From positions 1-27,208 of the forward strand of contig JBNKFQ010000278.1 of assembly GCA_050289385.1 (NCBI GenBank): a stretch of 27,208 nucleotides of DNA. The letters run 5' to 3'. The position numbers were made by a program, and so were the translations under genes. Under the pieces are notes generated by a model. That model made no database searches and was not told where the DNA came from. It saw nothing but the letters and a program-made list of their open reading frames with translations. This DNA comes from JBNKFQ01 sp050289385 (GTDB lineage Bacteria; Pseudomonadota; Gammaproteobacteria; Pseudomonadales; Porticoccaceae). Below are positions 14,970 through 23,617 of the stretch, piece after piece. Positions within the stretch are counted from its first letter, which is position 1. Every line of letters begins with the position of its first letter.

Positions 14970-17498
14970 TCACTCAAATCGATACTTGACATCCAGACCT
15001 ATCTCACGAGGCGACAATCGCCAAACACCACCAGTATCCTGGTATATAACCGTATCCTTGCCGACTAAATTTTTGCCATAAATTTGCAAGGAAAAACGCT
15101 CTAAATCCACTCCCGTTCGCAAGCTTAATTGTCCGTGAGCATCAATTGCCGGATATTGTCTATAGATGTCCGGGAAAAATTCCCCAGTGAACGCGTAGTC
15201 GGTACGGACAAAAGCCGGGTGACTTGCCAGGGAAAATTGATACTCCAAACCCAAATTACCATTGTACTCTGGCGACCACGGCAGCCGATCTCCGTTACCC
15301 CCAATGAGGTCATCCAGGAATTCCGTATCGGTATAAGCAGCGCCCAATGAAAGTTCGAGGCTGGATAACAGTTGGTAGCGCACATCCAGCTCCAGCCCCT
15401 GCGACCGGGCTTCCCCGCTATTAACCGTAACCGCGTAAATACAACTGCCTCTTACCAGAACAGGAATCTCACTCCAGTCCACCCTGTACAAAGTGGCATT
15501 GACAGTAAGCTGATTGTCCAGGAGAGACAACCTGGCGCCCAATTCATAATTCTCGGTACGGTCGGTATTAATTTGATCCTTAATCGCAGCATTGGTTGAA
15601 TCCAGAATACCATCGCCATTGATATCACAGACCGACGCTGGCGGGACACTCTGCCCCCTGCCAAGACGAAAACCCTGCCCCCAAGAGGCATACAACATGG
15701 TATTGTCGTTCGGGTTATAACGCACGCCGGCTCTAAACGTATTATCCTTCTCAGACACACCCAACAGGATGGGAGGGGCGTCCAACCCCAACTTTACCCC
15801 TTCTTCGCCACTGTCCCGGTCATATTTGAACCAGCGGCCACCAAGTGTGAGCTGCCATTGAGGGTTAAGTTGATACTCTAACTCGCCGAACAGGGCCACC
15901 TGACGGGTGAATTCAGACGCGACGACATTCCAGACTCTATTCGGGTCGTTGCCAGCCCACCCCAGCGCTTCAAGAGATGCCTGCGTACCAATCCAGATTT
16001 GATCGTTGGTACTATCCGTATCGATGTCTTCATAATAGATTCCCGCAGTGAATTGGAGCGGACCATCTAATTGTGAAGACAAACGAACCTCTTGCACAAA
16101 ACCCTTCAATTTCGTATCCGAGACAGCATCCCAGGCTACGTTGCCAAAAACGTAATAATTTGAGTCTCCCCAACGCCAAAGATTGCTTTGATCAACCCAG
16201 GTAGAGGCGCTGGTCAAACCGGCCCATCCCAAATCATACTCCAGCAACACATGGCTGAATTCGTGCGTCGTCTTCCGAAATCCACCTTCCTCTTCGAGAG
16301 CAATACCGCGATAGCCACCCACGCCAGGTTCAAAGGCTGAATACGCATTGCGGCCGCCCAGCTCATCCTCCTGTCGTGACATCATGAATGTCAACTTAAG
16401 GCGATCGCTGGCCTCCCACAGCAAACTCGCTCGTCCACCAACGAATTCGCCGGGGTTGTCATCTTCGACCATAGCGACAGTGGTTCCCGTAGACGCCGCC
16501 ACGTTTTCTATCTCAGGCGTACTAACCAAGTCCCGAAATCCCGCATTATCAAAACGATAAGCAACCACCCTCAACGCCAACCTGTCGTCAACCAGCGGGA
16601 CATTCAGAACACCTACTTGCTTGTTACTCAAATCGCTGGCGTGACTCAAACCTGAAACGCCAACATCAATCGACCCTTCAAAACGGTCCAGCTTTGGAGC
16701 TTTTGGAATGTTGCGCACCAGGCCGCTCATACTGTTGGCGCCATAGAGCGTCCCCTGGGGACCACGCAGAACCTCCACACGATCCATATCCATCAACTTC
16801 AAATCTGATCTATTGGTAAGCCTGCCAAAAGAAAAAGACAAGGGCACCTCGCCCAGATAACTGCTACTGAGGTCTGGCGTAGCCCAACCACCGCTAAGGC
16901 CGCGAATCGTCACGCTGCTAAAACCCGGAGTAAATTCCAGGTAGTTGACGTTGGGAACTGATCGCAAATAGTCTTCCGCTCCAACCAGGCCTCTGCTCTC
17001 TATTTCTTCTCCACCCAGAGCGGTGATACTCATCGGTGTATCCTGCAAACTGGTTTCCCGTTTTGTCGCGGTAACAATCATTTCTTCTATTGTCTGATTA
17101 GACACACGCGACTCTTTTTCCATCGCCCGTTCCTGCTTATCAGAGCCACCTGTCCGCTCCTGCACAGTAACCGTATTTTCCCCAACAAACTGAAAATCCA
17201 CCTGCGCATCTTTAAGCAACGCAGCGAGCGCATTTTGCGGATACATTTTTCCCTGGACACCGCTTGTTTCCAGCCCCCGCAACTTGTCTGTCGAAATGAC
17301 GACCTGAATCCCCGACTGGTCGGTAAATTGCAAGATCGCCTGTGCTACAGATGTTGGCTCAATGGAAAAATCAACAAATTTTTGTTTACCTGCATCCGCC
17401 TCATTGGCGCTTAACGATGACGAAGCCAATACGACAATTGAAACCAGGCCTATGGATGAAATAATTTTTTGTGTAACTCTACTGGTAAAGCAATTCAT
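14970..17498 (-). CDS. TonB-dependent receptor with STN domain (module C)
   Basis: 842 aa outer-membrane receptor/transducer. Signal peptide (1-31), STN domain (about 41-112), TonB box within NQTIEEMIVTA (134-144), plug (DRVEVLRGPQGTLYGANSMSG), and barrel ending REIGLDVKYRFE. ATG 17498 is supported by GGGAGG five bases upstream. It follows fecR C by 93 bases and precedes the secreted unknown, DUF1592, DUF1552 and lipoprotein genes, so it is the likely uptake or sensing gate of that gene set. The plug has unusual content in the strand after the TonB box (GGWATPDLSSSYLGEVPLSFSFGR), which may reflect ligand specificity. Substrate unknown. Confidence 0.93.
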   Translation of the reverse strand: MNCFTSRVTQKIISSIGLVSIVVLASSSLSANEADAGKQKFVDFSIEPTSVAQAILQFTDQSGIQVVISTDKLRGLETSGVQGKMYPQNALAALLKDAQVDFQFVGENTVTVQERTGGSDKQERAMEKESRVSNQTIEEMIVTATKRETSLQDTPMSITALGGEEIESRGLVGAEDYLRSVPNVNYLEFTPGFSSVTIRGLSGGWATPDLSSSYLGEVPLSFSFGRLTNRSDLKLMDMDRVEVLRGPQGTLYGANSMSGLVRNIPKAPKLDRFEGSIDVGVSGLSHASDLSNKQVGVLNVPLVDDRLALRVVAYRFDNAGFRDLVSTPEIENVAASTGTTVAMVEDDNPGEFVGGRASLLWEASDRLKLTFMMSRQEDELGGRNAYSAFEPGVGGYRGIALEEEGGFRKTTHEFSHVLLEYDLGWAGLTSASTWVDQSNLWRWGDSNYYVFGNVAWDAVSDTKLKGFVQEVRLSSQLDGPLQFTAGIYYEDIDTDSTNDQIWIGTQASLEALGWAGNDPNRVWNVVASEFTRQVALFGELEYQLNPQWQLTLGGRWFKYDRDSGEEGVKLGLDAPPILLGVSEKDNTFRAGVRYNPNDNTMLYASWGQGFRLGRGQSVPPASVCDINGDGILDSTNAAIKDQINTDRTENYELGARLSLLDNQLTVNATLYRVDWSEIPVLVRGSCIYAVTVNSGEARSQGLELDVRYQLLSSLELSLGAAYTDTEFLDDLIGGNGDRLPWSPEYNGNLGLEYQFSLASHPAFVRTDYAFTGEFFPDIYRQYPAIDAHGQLSLRTGVDLERFSLQIYGKNLVGKDTVIYQDTGGVWRLSPREIGLDVKYRFE

Positions 17499-17591
17499 AC
17501 TACCTCCCGCTTGGCGGTTTTATCGATCAGATTTTTCAACCGCAACATAGACGAGCGAGCCACCAATTTTTGGAATTTTGTTGCCAATTTA

Positions 17592-18722
17592 TTACCGCTG
17601 TTTATTACCGCTGGAATCATAACTGCCCGACAAAACCACCTCGACATCGTCTTGTTTTAACACAGTGACCGGGAACGCTTGCACCACTGCCGTCAACCAT
17701 TCCTTTTCATGGCCACGCACCATAGTTCCCGAAAATATCAACTCGCCTATGGCGGGCTCTGCCAGTACAACTCGCTGCTCCGAATAACGATTCACATCCT
17801 CCACTACTCGATGCAGTGGTTGTTCTATAAAATGCAATACACCGCGTTGCCATTCGACAGGCGCAACGTGTGATGCTCCCAATTGCTCGATAGCACTGAT
17901 CCGACCCTTATCGACATAATTGTGAACAATCACAGACTGTCCCGCTTCCAGCTCGACAAAATCATCCAGCGACGCACTGACTCTGGTCCTGCCTTCCAGT
18001 ACCGTAACAACCGTGTCGCTACGATGCCGATTGACATTAAACGCCGTACCGATAGCCACGACACGGGTTTTTCCGACATTGACGACAAATGGACGATCAC
18101 TGTCTTTGGCAACGGTAAAAATCGCCTCTCCCTGAACCAGATTTAACTGGCGTTCCTTATCTCGGTAATCGAGTTCGACGATCGATTTAGCGCCTATTTT
18201 TATTTGCGAACCGTCTGGTAATTGAACGTCACTGTGCTCGGCCGTTTTGGTGTGATAAACCGTTTGTTGTTGCGATGCCGTGCCCAAAAATTTATTTAAT
18301 TCCGGCACCACCGGATAAAGCAGAACAGCAATCAGACACAACCCGGCCGCTATCCATACCGGTTTAAAATACCACTGCCAAAACCGGTTACTTTCGGAAC
18401 GACCCGATGACTGATGCCGCCCCTTTCTTCCACGATGCTTTTTATAAGCATCTACAGATACAGTGCCATCATAGTCATCACTGGCAATCGCCTCGACATC
18501 GGGCAGCGGCATATCGTCTATTTGCCTCAATTCCGATGCAAGCAGATCCATATCGCGAAAGGTTTTGCCGTGCGCCGCATCACTCTGCATCCACGCCAAC
18601 CACTGATCCATTTGATGTTTGGACAGCTTGTCGTGTTCCAGTCGCAACAGCCAGTCGGCAGCTCGTTCGCACCGTGCCACCTGACGGGATTGACGCCTGC
18701 AAACTTTGAGAAAGTTATCCAT
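17592..18722 (-). CDS. FecR-like anti-sigma/signal transducer (module C)
   Basis: 376 aa from ATG 18722. N-terminal region with AADWLLRLEHDKLSKHQMDQWLAWM (21-45), typical of FecR proteins, a basic linker, a membrane segment (about 121-139), a periplasmic FecR domain (VQLPDGSQIKIGAKSIVEL, QGEAIFTVAKDSDRPFVV, AIGTAFNV) and a C-terminal part with VVEDVNRYSEQRVVLAEPA. The start is set by GGGAGG five bases before ATG 18722; it overlaps the sigma C stop by eight bases. A longer frame from 18794 would lie inside sigma C and lacks this site. The receptor C gene is next downstream. It should transmit receptor C occupancy to sigma C. Confidence 0.9.
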   Translation of the reverse strand: MDNFLKVCRRQSRQVARCERAADWLLRLEHDKLSKHQMDQWLAWMQSDAAHGKTFRDMDLLASELRQIDDMPLPDVEAIASDDYDGTVSVDAYKKHRGRKGRHQSSGRSESNRFWQWYFKPVWIAAGLCLIAVLLYPVVPELNKFLGTASQQQTVYHTKTAEHSDVQLPDGSQIKIGAKSIVELDYRDKERQLNLVQGEAIFTVAKDSDRPFVVNVGKTRVVAIGTAFNVNRHRSDTVVTVLEGRTRVSASLDDFVELEAGQSVIVHNYVDKGRISAIEQLGASHVAPVEWQRGVLHFIEQPLHRVVEDVNRYSEQRVVLAEPAIGELIFSGTMVRGHEKEWLTAVVQAFPVTVLKQDDVEVVLSGSYDSSGNKQR

Positions 18723-19335
18723 GTCCACCCTCCCGGCCTGACTCGTCTTCCGACTCCAGGCGTTGCTGGCAATATGCCAGTGCGCGTTTGACATATTTTC
18801 GAATCATGCTTTCAGTCAGTGACAGCGACTCTGCAATTTCACTGAAACTCTGACCACGAAACTTGTAACAAATAAAAGCCGCCTGACACTTGGGTGGCAA
18901 TTCGCGAACAATTGCCTTGAGCCTTTCCAGGCGCTGGCGAGCTATCGCGACATGTTCCGGCCCACTGCTACTGTCCGCCACCCCCTGCTCCCAGCATTCA
19001 GCTTCGGCGCCGGCCTGCTCCTTGTAGCGCCGCTGGCGAAGGTGGTCGATGGCAATATTGCGGGCGGTGCGATAGAGATAGGCTTTCAGGTGACTGATCG
19101 TGCCGGTCTGGTCAAGCCCCAGTATGCGCACATAGGCGTCCTGGGCCACTTCTTCCGCTTCGTTGCGGCTGCCAAGATAGCCCTGGATGTACTTGACCAG
19201 GAGGTTGTTGTGTTCTTCGAACAGCCGATGCACATCGCGCTCGACATCTGACTGTGAGCCATCCACGAGGCCTCCGAGATCTGTCGGTTCTGCCGTGACA
19301 TCTGATTTGGCTTTGGATGCGTCTGGTTTTCGCAT
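18715..19335 (-). CDS. ECF sigma-70 family factor, FecI-like (module C)
   Basis: 206 aa from ATG 19335; TTG 19341 two codons earlier is an alternative. Region 2: LFEEHNNLLVKYIQGYLGSRNEAEEVAQDAYVRI with KAYLYRTARNIAIDHLRQRRY; region 4: RELPPKCQAAFICYKFRGQSFSEIAESLSLTESMIRKYVKRAL. An N-terminal extension of about 30 residues is present. It overlaps fecR C and heads the long minus-strand gene set that includes receptor C and the exported proteins. No strong Shine-Dalgarno is visible, which may keep its level low. It is probably the regulator of the set, as in Fec-type surface signalling. Confidence 0.9.
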   Translation of the reverse strand: MRKPDASKAKSDVTAEPTDLGGLVDGSQSDVERDVHRLFEEHNNLLVKYIQGYLGSRNEAEEVAQDAYVRILGLDQTGTISHLKAYLYRTARNIAIDHLRQRRYKEQAGAEAECWEQGVADSSSGPEHVAIARQRLERLKAIVRELPPKCQAAFICYKFRGQSFSEIAESLSLTESMIRKYVKRALAYCQQRLESEDESGREGGHG

Positions 19336-19341
19336 ATACAA

Positions 19342-19889
19342 AAGTGTAGCCGTTGCTCCCGAAGGGCACTTGCCAAGTTTCCACTATGACGAACCGGGGG
19401 GCAAATTTTGGAATGACTTGGGAAAATGTTTCTGTAAATTGGTTTATGTGAGTTCACTGCTGTCCCACAAAATGGATGTGTATTTGCCAGGATCTGTTGT
19501 TTTATGCGGTTTGCAGATAGGGCTTCGATATCGAGATATCAACCGGACTGCGGTTTTCAAGACCGTATGCAGCATGGATGCTACATACGAGCCCCCACGG
19601 ACGGGTTTACGGCGTGTCTTGAAAACTGCAGTCCGGTTGATGCCTCCGGCCTGGCGCCGAATTTATGGGGCAGCAGTGATGTGCGTTACAAGGCAGTCCC
19701 CCCGCATGGCTTGACTACCGGTGTGTGCCTATAGAAGGCTTCCACTCTCGACCTTATTTGTCGAAAAGATACTTTTTCTTATTTGAAACTTAAAATAACC
19801 ATGTTTTTTTACATCTAAAACTGAAAATTAACTATTTTTTTGACTAGGGCCTGCATTTTCCTGGAATCAGAACGAAATCAGGACACTAT
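19342..19889. other. Intergenic region between divergent sigma C and ATPase genes
   Basis: 548 bases without a gene. It should contain the promoters of both divergent transcripts, though no convincing -35/-10 pair was found for sigma C. The centre is occupied by the palindromic repeat at 19539-19640. The last 150 bases before the ATPase are A/T-rich and include a possible TTGACT -35 near 19840. Confidence 0.5.
19539..19640. repeat. Large imperfect palindromic element
   Basis: 25-bp arms (19539-19563 and 19616-19640), beginning TCAACCGGACTGC, are complementary with one mismatch. Inside lies a second hairpin (CGTATGCAGCAT against ATGCTACATACG, 19564-19589) and GAGCCCCCACGGACGGGTTT. This resembles the dispersed palindromic repeats seen between genes in marine gammaproteobacteria. 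It is non-coding; likely a REP- or MITE-like repeat. Confidence 0.7.
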
Positions 19890-21038
19890 ATGTTTACCCG
19901 CATGCTCAGCGCACCCTTAAACAACCCGAAAAGCTTCTTTCTTTTTGGACCCAGAGGCACAGGCAAAACAACCTGGCTCAAAGGTCAACTACCGCAGTCA
20001 CTGTTTATTAACCTGCTGCAAGCCGAATTTTATACTCTGTTACTGGCCAATCCAGGCAAACTCAGAGACCTGATCCCGCCAGACTACGACGACTGGATCA
20101 TCATAGATGAATTGCAACGTATCCCCGCTCTGTTGAATGAAGTACATGATCTGATTGAATCGAAAGGCTTTCGGTTTATTCTCACGGGTTCGAGCGCAAG
20201 AACCTTGAGACGCAATGGGGTTAACCTGCTCGCTGGCCGTGCACTGACTTATCACATGCACCTTGTTACGGTGGTGGAACAGAATGGCGCCTTCGATATT
20301 CAGCAGTCACTTCAACTGGGCCATCTACCCACCCGATTTAACGAAACAGAACCGCTCAAGTACCTGAAAGATTATGTGCAAACTTACCTGCGCGAAGAAG
20401 TTATGCAAGAAGGCCTGACTCGCAACATTTCACATTTATCCCGATTTCTGGGAGTAGCAAGTTTTTCACAGGGTAAAACTGTTAGCGTGAGTGAGATCGC
20501 CCGCGAAGCGCAAATTGAACGCAGCGTCGCCAACAATTATTTCTCGATTCTGGAAGATCTGCTTCTTTCAGTACGATTACCCGCATTTAGCCGCAAGGCC
20601 AAACGCAAATTAATGACACAAAAGAAATTCTATTACTTCGACGCAAGTGTGTTCAGAGCTATACGTCCCATGGGGCCCCTCGACTCGATGGCAGAGATTG
20701 ACGGCCCGGCTCTGGAAACACTTGTTTTGCAAGAACTCAGAGCCATCAACGACTACCTGGGTTATGACTATCAGATTTATTACTGGCGCACAAAAACCGG
20801 ACTCGAAATTGATTTTGTGCTTTATGGCCCAAACGGTTTACTGGCTATCGAAATCAAACGCTCTGCCCATGTTCAATACAAGGAAACCCGTGCACTCAGG
20901 GAATTTAAAAAGGATTACCCACCGGCACGCTGTTATGTTTTTTATGGCGGCCCGGCAACATTATACGAAGAGCATGCCACACTGATACCCGTTACACAGG
21001 CACTTAAGACACTACCCGATTTACTGGCAGGTGCCTGA
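19890..21038 (+). CDS. AAA-type ATPase with DUF4143 C-terminal domain
   Basis: 382 aa. Walker A FGPRGTGKTT (19-28), Walker B DWIIIDEL (68-75), a sensor-like FILTGSS near 97, then a winged-helix region (SEIAREAQIERSVANNYF) and a C-terminal DUF4143 domain with EIDFVLYGPNGLLAIEIK, which has the D...E-x-K pattern of PD-(D/E)xK nuclease folds. Members of this common family are found scattered in bacterial and archaeal genomes, often in variable regions; their role is not settled. ATG 19890 has AGGA seven bases upstream. It is bracketed by the palindrome at 19539-19640 and the heptamer element at 21079-21190, which fits an accessory, mobile gene. Confidence 0.9.
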   Translation: MFTRMLSAPLNNPKSFFLFGPRGTGKTTWLKGQLPQSLFINLLQAEFYTLLLANPGKLRDLIPPDYDDWIIIDELQRIPALLNEVHDLIESKGFRFILTGSSARTLRRNGVNLLAGRALTYHMHLVTVVEQNGAFDIQQSLQLGHLPTRFNETEPLKYLKDYVQTYLREEVMQEGLTRNISHLSRFLGVASFSQGKTVSVSEIAREAQIERSVANNYFSILEDLLLSVRLPAFSRKAKRKLMTQKKFYYFDASVFRAIRPMGPLDSMAEIDGPALETLVLQELRAINDYLGYDYQIYYWRTKTGLEIDFVLYGPNGLLAIEIKRSAHVQYKETRALREFKKDYPPARCYVFYGGPATLYEEHATLIPVTQALKTLPDLLAGA

Positions 21039-21078
21039 AAAAAGCATCTCCGGTAAAAATGATACTTACTTAAAAGTA

Positions 21079-21190
21079 GTGGCACGTCGCACGCCATACG
21101 TCGCACGCTTTTTAAGGCTGTTCCCGAGGATTACCACACAGATGAAAGACCTGGTGGACGTAGTGCAGCTTTTAGCGTACGACGTGCGAC
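21079..21190. repeat. Heptamer-armed inverted element, copy 2
   Basis: Left arm 21079-21106: GTGGCAC, GTCGCAC, GCCATAC, GTCGCAC, then GC and TTTTT. Right arm 21177-21190: GTACGAC, GTGCGAC, the reverse complements of the left type, preceded by TTTTAGC. It lies between the convergent ATPase and HIT genes, where it could also act in transcription termination. Confidence 0.75.
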
Positions 21191-21203
21191 CAGTAAAAGT
21201 GGC

Positions 21204-21632
21204 TCAAAACGCCTTGAATTCTTCCCCCGCCAGGACATTTACCACACCCTCAATGCGCCTGACCTGCTCGGCAGGCTCATAATCCACCGCCGCAACAGCA
21301 CCCCAGATTGGACCTGGCCAGGCCGGGTCGCCCCTGAACCGGGCAACATGGTGCAGGTGCAGCTGGGGCACCACATTACCAAGCGCGGCAATATTGAGTT
21401 TGTCGGCCATAAAAACGGTGGTCAGCGCTTCTGCCAACTGGCAAGACTCGTGCAACAACTGCACCCTATCCTCTTCTTCAAGGTGGTAAATCTCGGTCAC
21501 ATTCGGTCGCTGTGGCACCAGAATAAACCAGGGATAGTTGGCGTCACGGTGCAAAAGCAACAGCGACAGAGGGAAAGCACCAATGGTGATGGTGTCTTTC
21601 TGTAACAGCGGATCAAGCGTAAAATCGTTCAT
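21204..21632 (-). CDS. HIT-domain protein
   Basis: 142 aa from ATG 21632; the frame extends to 21671, but that part overlaps the adjoining repeat and lacks a ribosome site. Histidine-triad fold: YPWFILVPQRPNVTEIYHL and QLHLHHVAR (90-98). The first His of the canonical triad is replaced by Gln (Q90), giving Q-x-H-x-H, a recurring variant in a bacterial HIT subgroup with NVVPQLHLHH and WPGPIWG. HIT proteins hydrolyse or transfer nucleoside phosphates; the exact substrate here is not known. It is the only minus-strand gene between the plus-strand ATPase and proS and is flanked on both sides by heptamer elements. Confidence 0.88.
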   Translation of the reverse strand: MNDFTLDPLLQKDTITIGAFPLSLLLLHRDANYPWFILVPQRPNVTEIYHLEEEDRVQLLHESCQLAEALTTVFMADKLNIAALGNVVPQLHLHHVARFRGDPAWPGPIWGAVAAVDYEPAEQVRRIEGVVNVLAGEEFKAF

Positions 21633-21657
21633 TCTCTGGTCCTGGTAAAAACTTTTG

Positions 21658-21794
21658 GTCGCACGTCGCACATCTGTAGTCGCACGCTTTTCAGGGCACT
21701 TGTTGACAGTCTTCCACCCTGATAAAGCCCCTTGGTTGCACCCCCCGGAAAGAGGCGATTTTTAGCGTGCGACGCGCGACGTCAGACGTGCGAC
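21658..21794. repeat. Heptamer-armed inverted element, copy 3
   Basis: The most symmetrical copy. Left arm has four heptamers (21658-21685; GTCGCAC type, the third diverged), then GCTTTT; right arm has four (21767-21794; GTGCGAC type), preceded by TTTTTAGC. The spacer is about 80 bp. It occupies most of the gap between the divergent HIT and proS genes. Confidence 0.8.
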
Positions 21795-21886
21795 CCATTG
21801 TCCTCTGTACCCTGTGCGGCCTGCACCGTAGAATACCCCCTTTTGATGTTTCAACAACACCCAAATATAAAGGATCCTGACCCACT

Positions 21887-23617
21887 ATGCGCGCCAGCCG
21901 TTTTCTGATTGCCACCCTCAAGGAGACTCCATCCGACGCCGAAGTCATCAGCCACCAGCTTATGCTGCGGGCGGGCATGACCCGCAAACTCGCCTCTGGC
22001 CTCTACAACTGGCTGCCACTGGGCTTGCGGGTGTTGCGCAAGGTTGAAAACATTGTGCGCCAGGAGATGGACCGTGCCGGTGCCCAGGAAGTATTGATGC
22101 CTGTAGTACAACCGGCCGAGCTTTGGCAGGAATCCGGCCGCTGGGAACAATACGGCCCCGAGCTGCTGCGTGTCAGCGATCGCCACCAGCGGGACTTTTG
22201 CCTGGGGCCCACTCACGAAGAGGTAATCACCGACCTGATTCGCGGCGAAATTCGCAGTTACAAGCAACTGCCCGCCAATTTTTACCAGATTCAAACAAAA
22301 TTCCGCGACGAGATCCGGCCGCGCTTTGGAATCATGCGCTCTCGCGAGTTCTTGATGAAGGATGCCTACTCGTTCCATATCTCGCAGGCCTCGCTGCAAG
22401 AAACCTACGATGTCATGCACGGTGCCTATTGCGCGATCTTTGACCGCCTGGGGCTTGATTACCGCCCGGTGCTGGCCGATACCGGGGCCATTGGCGGCAG
22501 TTTCTCCCACGAATTCCATGTGCTGGCGAAGTCCGGCGAAGACGCTATCGCCTTCAGCACCGGCAGCGACTACGCTGCCAATATTGAAAAAGCCGAAGCC
22601 CTTGCCCCACAGGGCGAGCGCCCCGCCGCCACTCAGTCAATGGCCAAGGTTCACACACCAGGGGCTTATACCATTGACAAGGTGAGTGAATTCCTTGAAG
22701 TAACGCCCCAACAAACGGTAAAAACCCTGATTGTTCTGGGTGAAGCAACAGACGAAGATGCGCAGCAACCGCTGGTTGCGCTGGTGTTGCGCGGCGACCA
22801 CGAACTGAACGATATCAAGGCCGAAAAACTTGACGGCATCGCCGCTCCGCTGGCATTCGCACCTGAGGAACGCATCAAGGCAGAGCTGGGTTGCAGCGTT
22901 GGTTCACTTGGTCCGGTTAACCTGGATATTGCGGTCATTGTGGACCGCGATGCAGCGCATCTGGCAGATTTCGTCTGTGGTGCCAACGAAGAAGACCACC
23001 ATTTTACCGGCGTCAACTGGGAACGCGATTGCGCTCTTGCCAATGTTGCAGATATCCGCAAGGTAGTGTCCGGAGACACCAGCCCCGACAACTCGGGCAC
23101 ACTGGAAATCAAACGCGGTATTGAAGTCGGTCATATTTTCCAGCTGGGCACAAAATACAGCGAAGCGATGAACGCCAGGGTTCTGGACGAAAATGGCAAG
23201 GAACAGGCAATGGCCATGGGCTGCTATGGCATTGGTGTCAGTCGCATTGTGGCTGCCGCCATCGAACAAAACCACGATGACAAGGGCATTATCTGGCCGG
23301 ACGCTATTGCACCGTTTCACGTGGCACTGGTGCCGATCAATATGCACAAGTGCGAGGCGGTCAGGGAAACCTGTGAAAAACTGTACGCCGACCTCACCAC
23401 CGCCGGCTACGATGTGCTATTTATGGATGAAGACAAGGCGCGCCTGGGGGCAATGCTGGCAGATACCGAATTGATGGGTATCCCCCACCGCGTGGTGGTT
23501 GGCGAGCGTGGTCTTGCCAACGCACAGGTGGAATACAAACATCGCCGGGCACCCGAAAGCCAGGATGTGGCGCTGGATGATGTTTTGAGCGTTATCGGGG
23601 ACCAAGCTGGAAGTTAA
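21887..23617 (+). CDS. proS: Prolyl-tRNA synthetase
   Basis: 576 aa, full length for the bacterial-type enzyme, which charges tRNA-Pro with proline in the cytoplasm. Class II motifs: FCLGPTHEEVITDLI and KFRDEIRPRFGIMRSREFLMKDAYSFH (catalytic core), and motif 3 GCYGIGVSRIVAA near 443-455. An inserted editing (INS, YbaK-like) domain lies at about 225-400 (VTPQQTVKTLIVLGEA, VALVLRGDHELNDIKAEKL, GSLGPVNLDIAVIVDRDAAHLADFVCGANEEDHHFTGVNW), and an anticodon-binding domain at the C-terminus. ATG 21887 is preceded by AAAGGA 12 bases upstream. The last three sense codons and the stop lie in the first heptamers of a repeat array, suggesting that the repeat reshaped the gene end. Confidence 0.97.
   Translation: MRASRFLIATLKETPSDAEVISHQLMLRAGMTRKLASGLYNWLPLGLRVLRKVENIVRQEMDRAGAQEVLMPVVQPAELWQESGRWEQYGPELLRVSDRHQRDFCLGPTHEEVITDLIRGEIRSYKQLPANFYQIQTKFRDEIRPRFGIMRSREFLMKDAYSFHISQASLQETYDVMHGAYCAIFDRLGLDYRPVLADTGAIGGSFSHEFHVLAKSGEDAIAFSTGSDYAANIEKAEALAPQGERPAATQSMAKVHTPGAYTIDKVSEFLEVTPQQTVKTLIVLGEATDEDAQQPLVALVLRGDHELNDIKAEKLDGIAAPLAFAPEERIKAELGCSVGSLGPVNLDIAVIVDRDAAHLADFVCGANEEDHHFTGVNWERDCALANVADIRKVVSGDTSPDNSGTLEIKRGIEVGHIFQLGTKYSEAMNARVLDENGKEQAMAMGCYGIGVSRIVAAAIEQNHDDKGIIWPDAIAPFHVALVPINMHKCEAVRETCEKLYADLTTAGYDVLFMDEDKARLGAMLADTELMGIPHRVVVGERGLANAQVEYKHRRAPESQDVALDDVLSVIGDQAGS

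Noticed and set aside
18722..18794. Upstream extension of FecR C to 18794
   Set aside because: It would overlap sigma C by 80 bases and lacks the GGGAGG site that precedes ATG 18722.
21851..22519. Minus-strand open frame of 222 codons
   Set aside because: It is antisense to proS, whose class II motifs are unambiguous.
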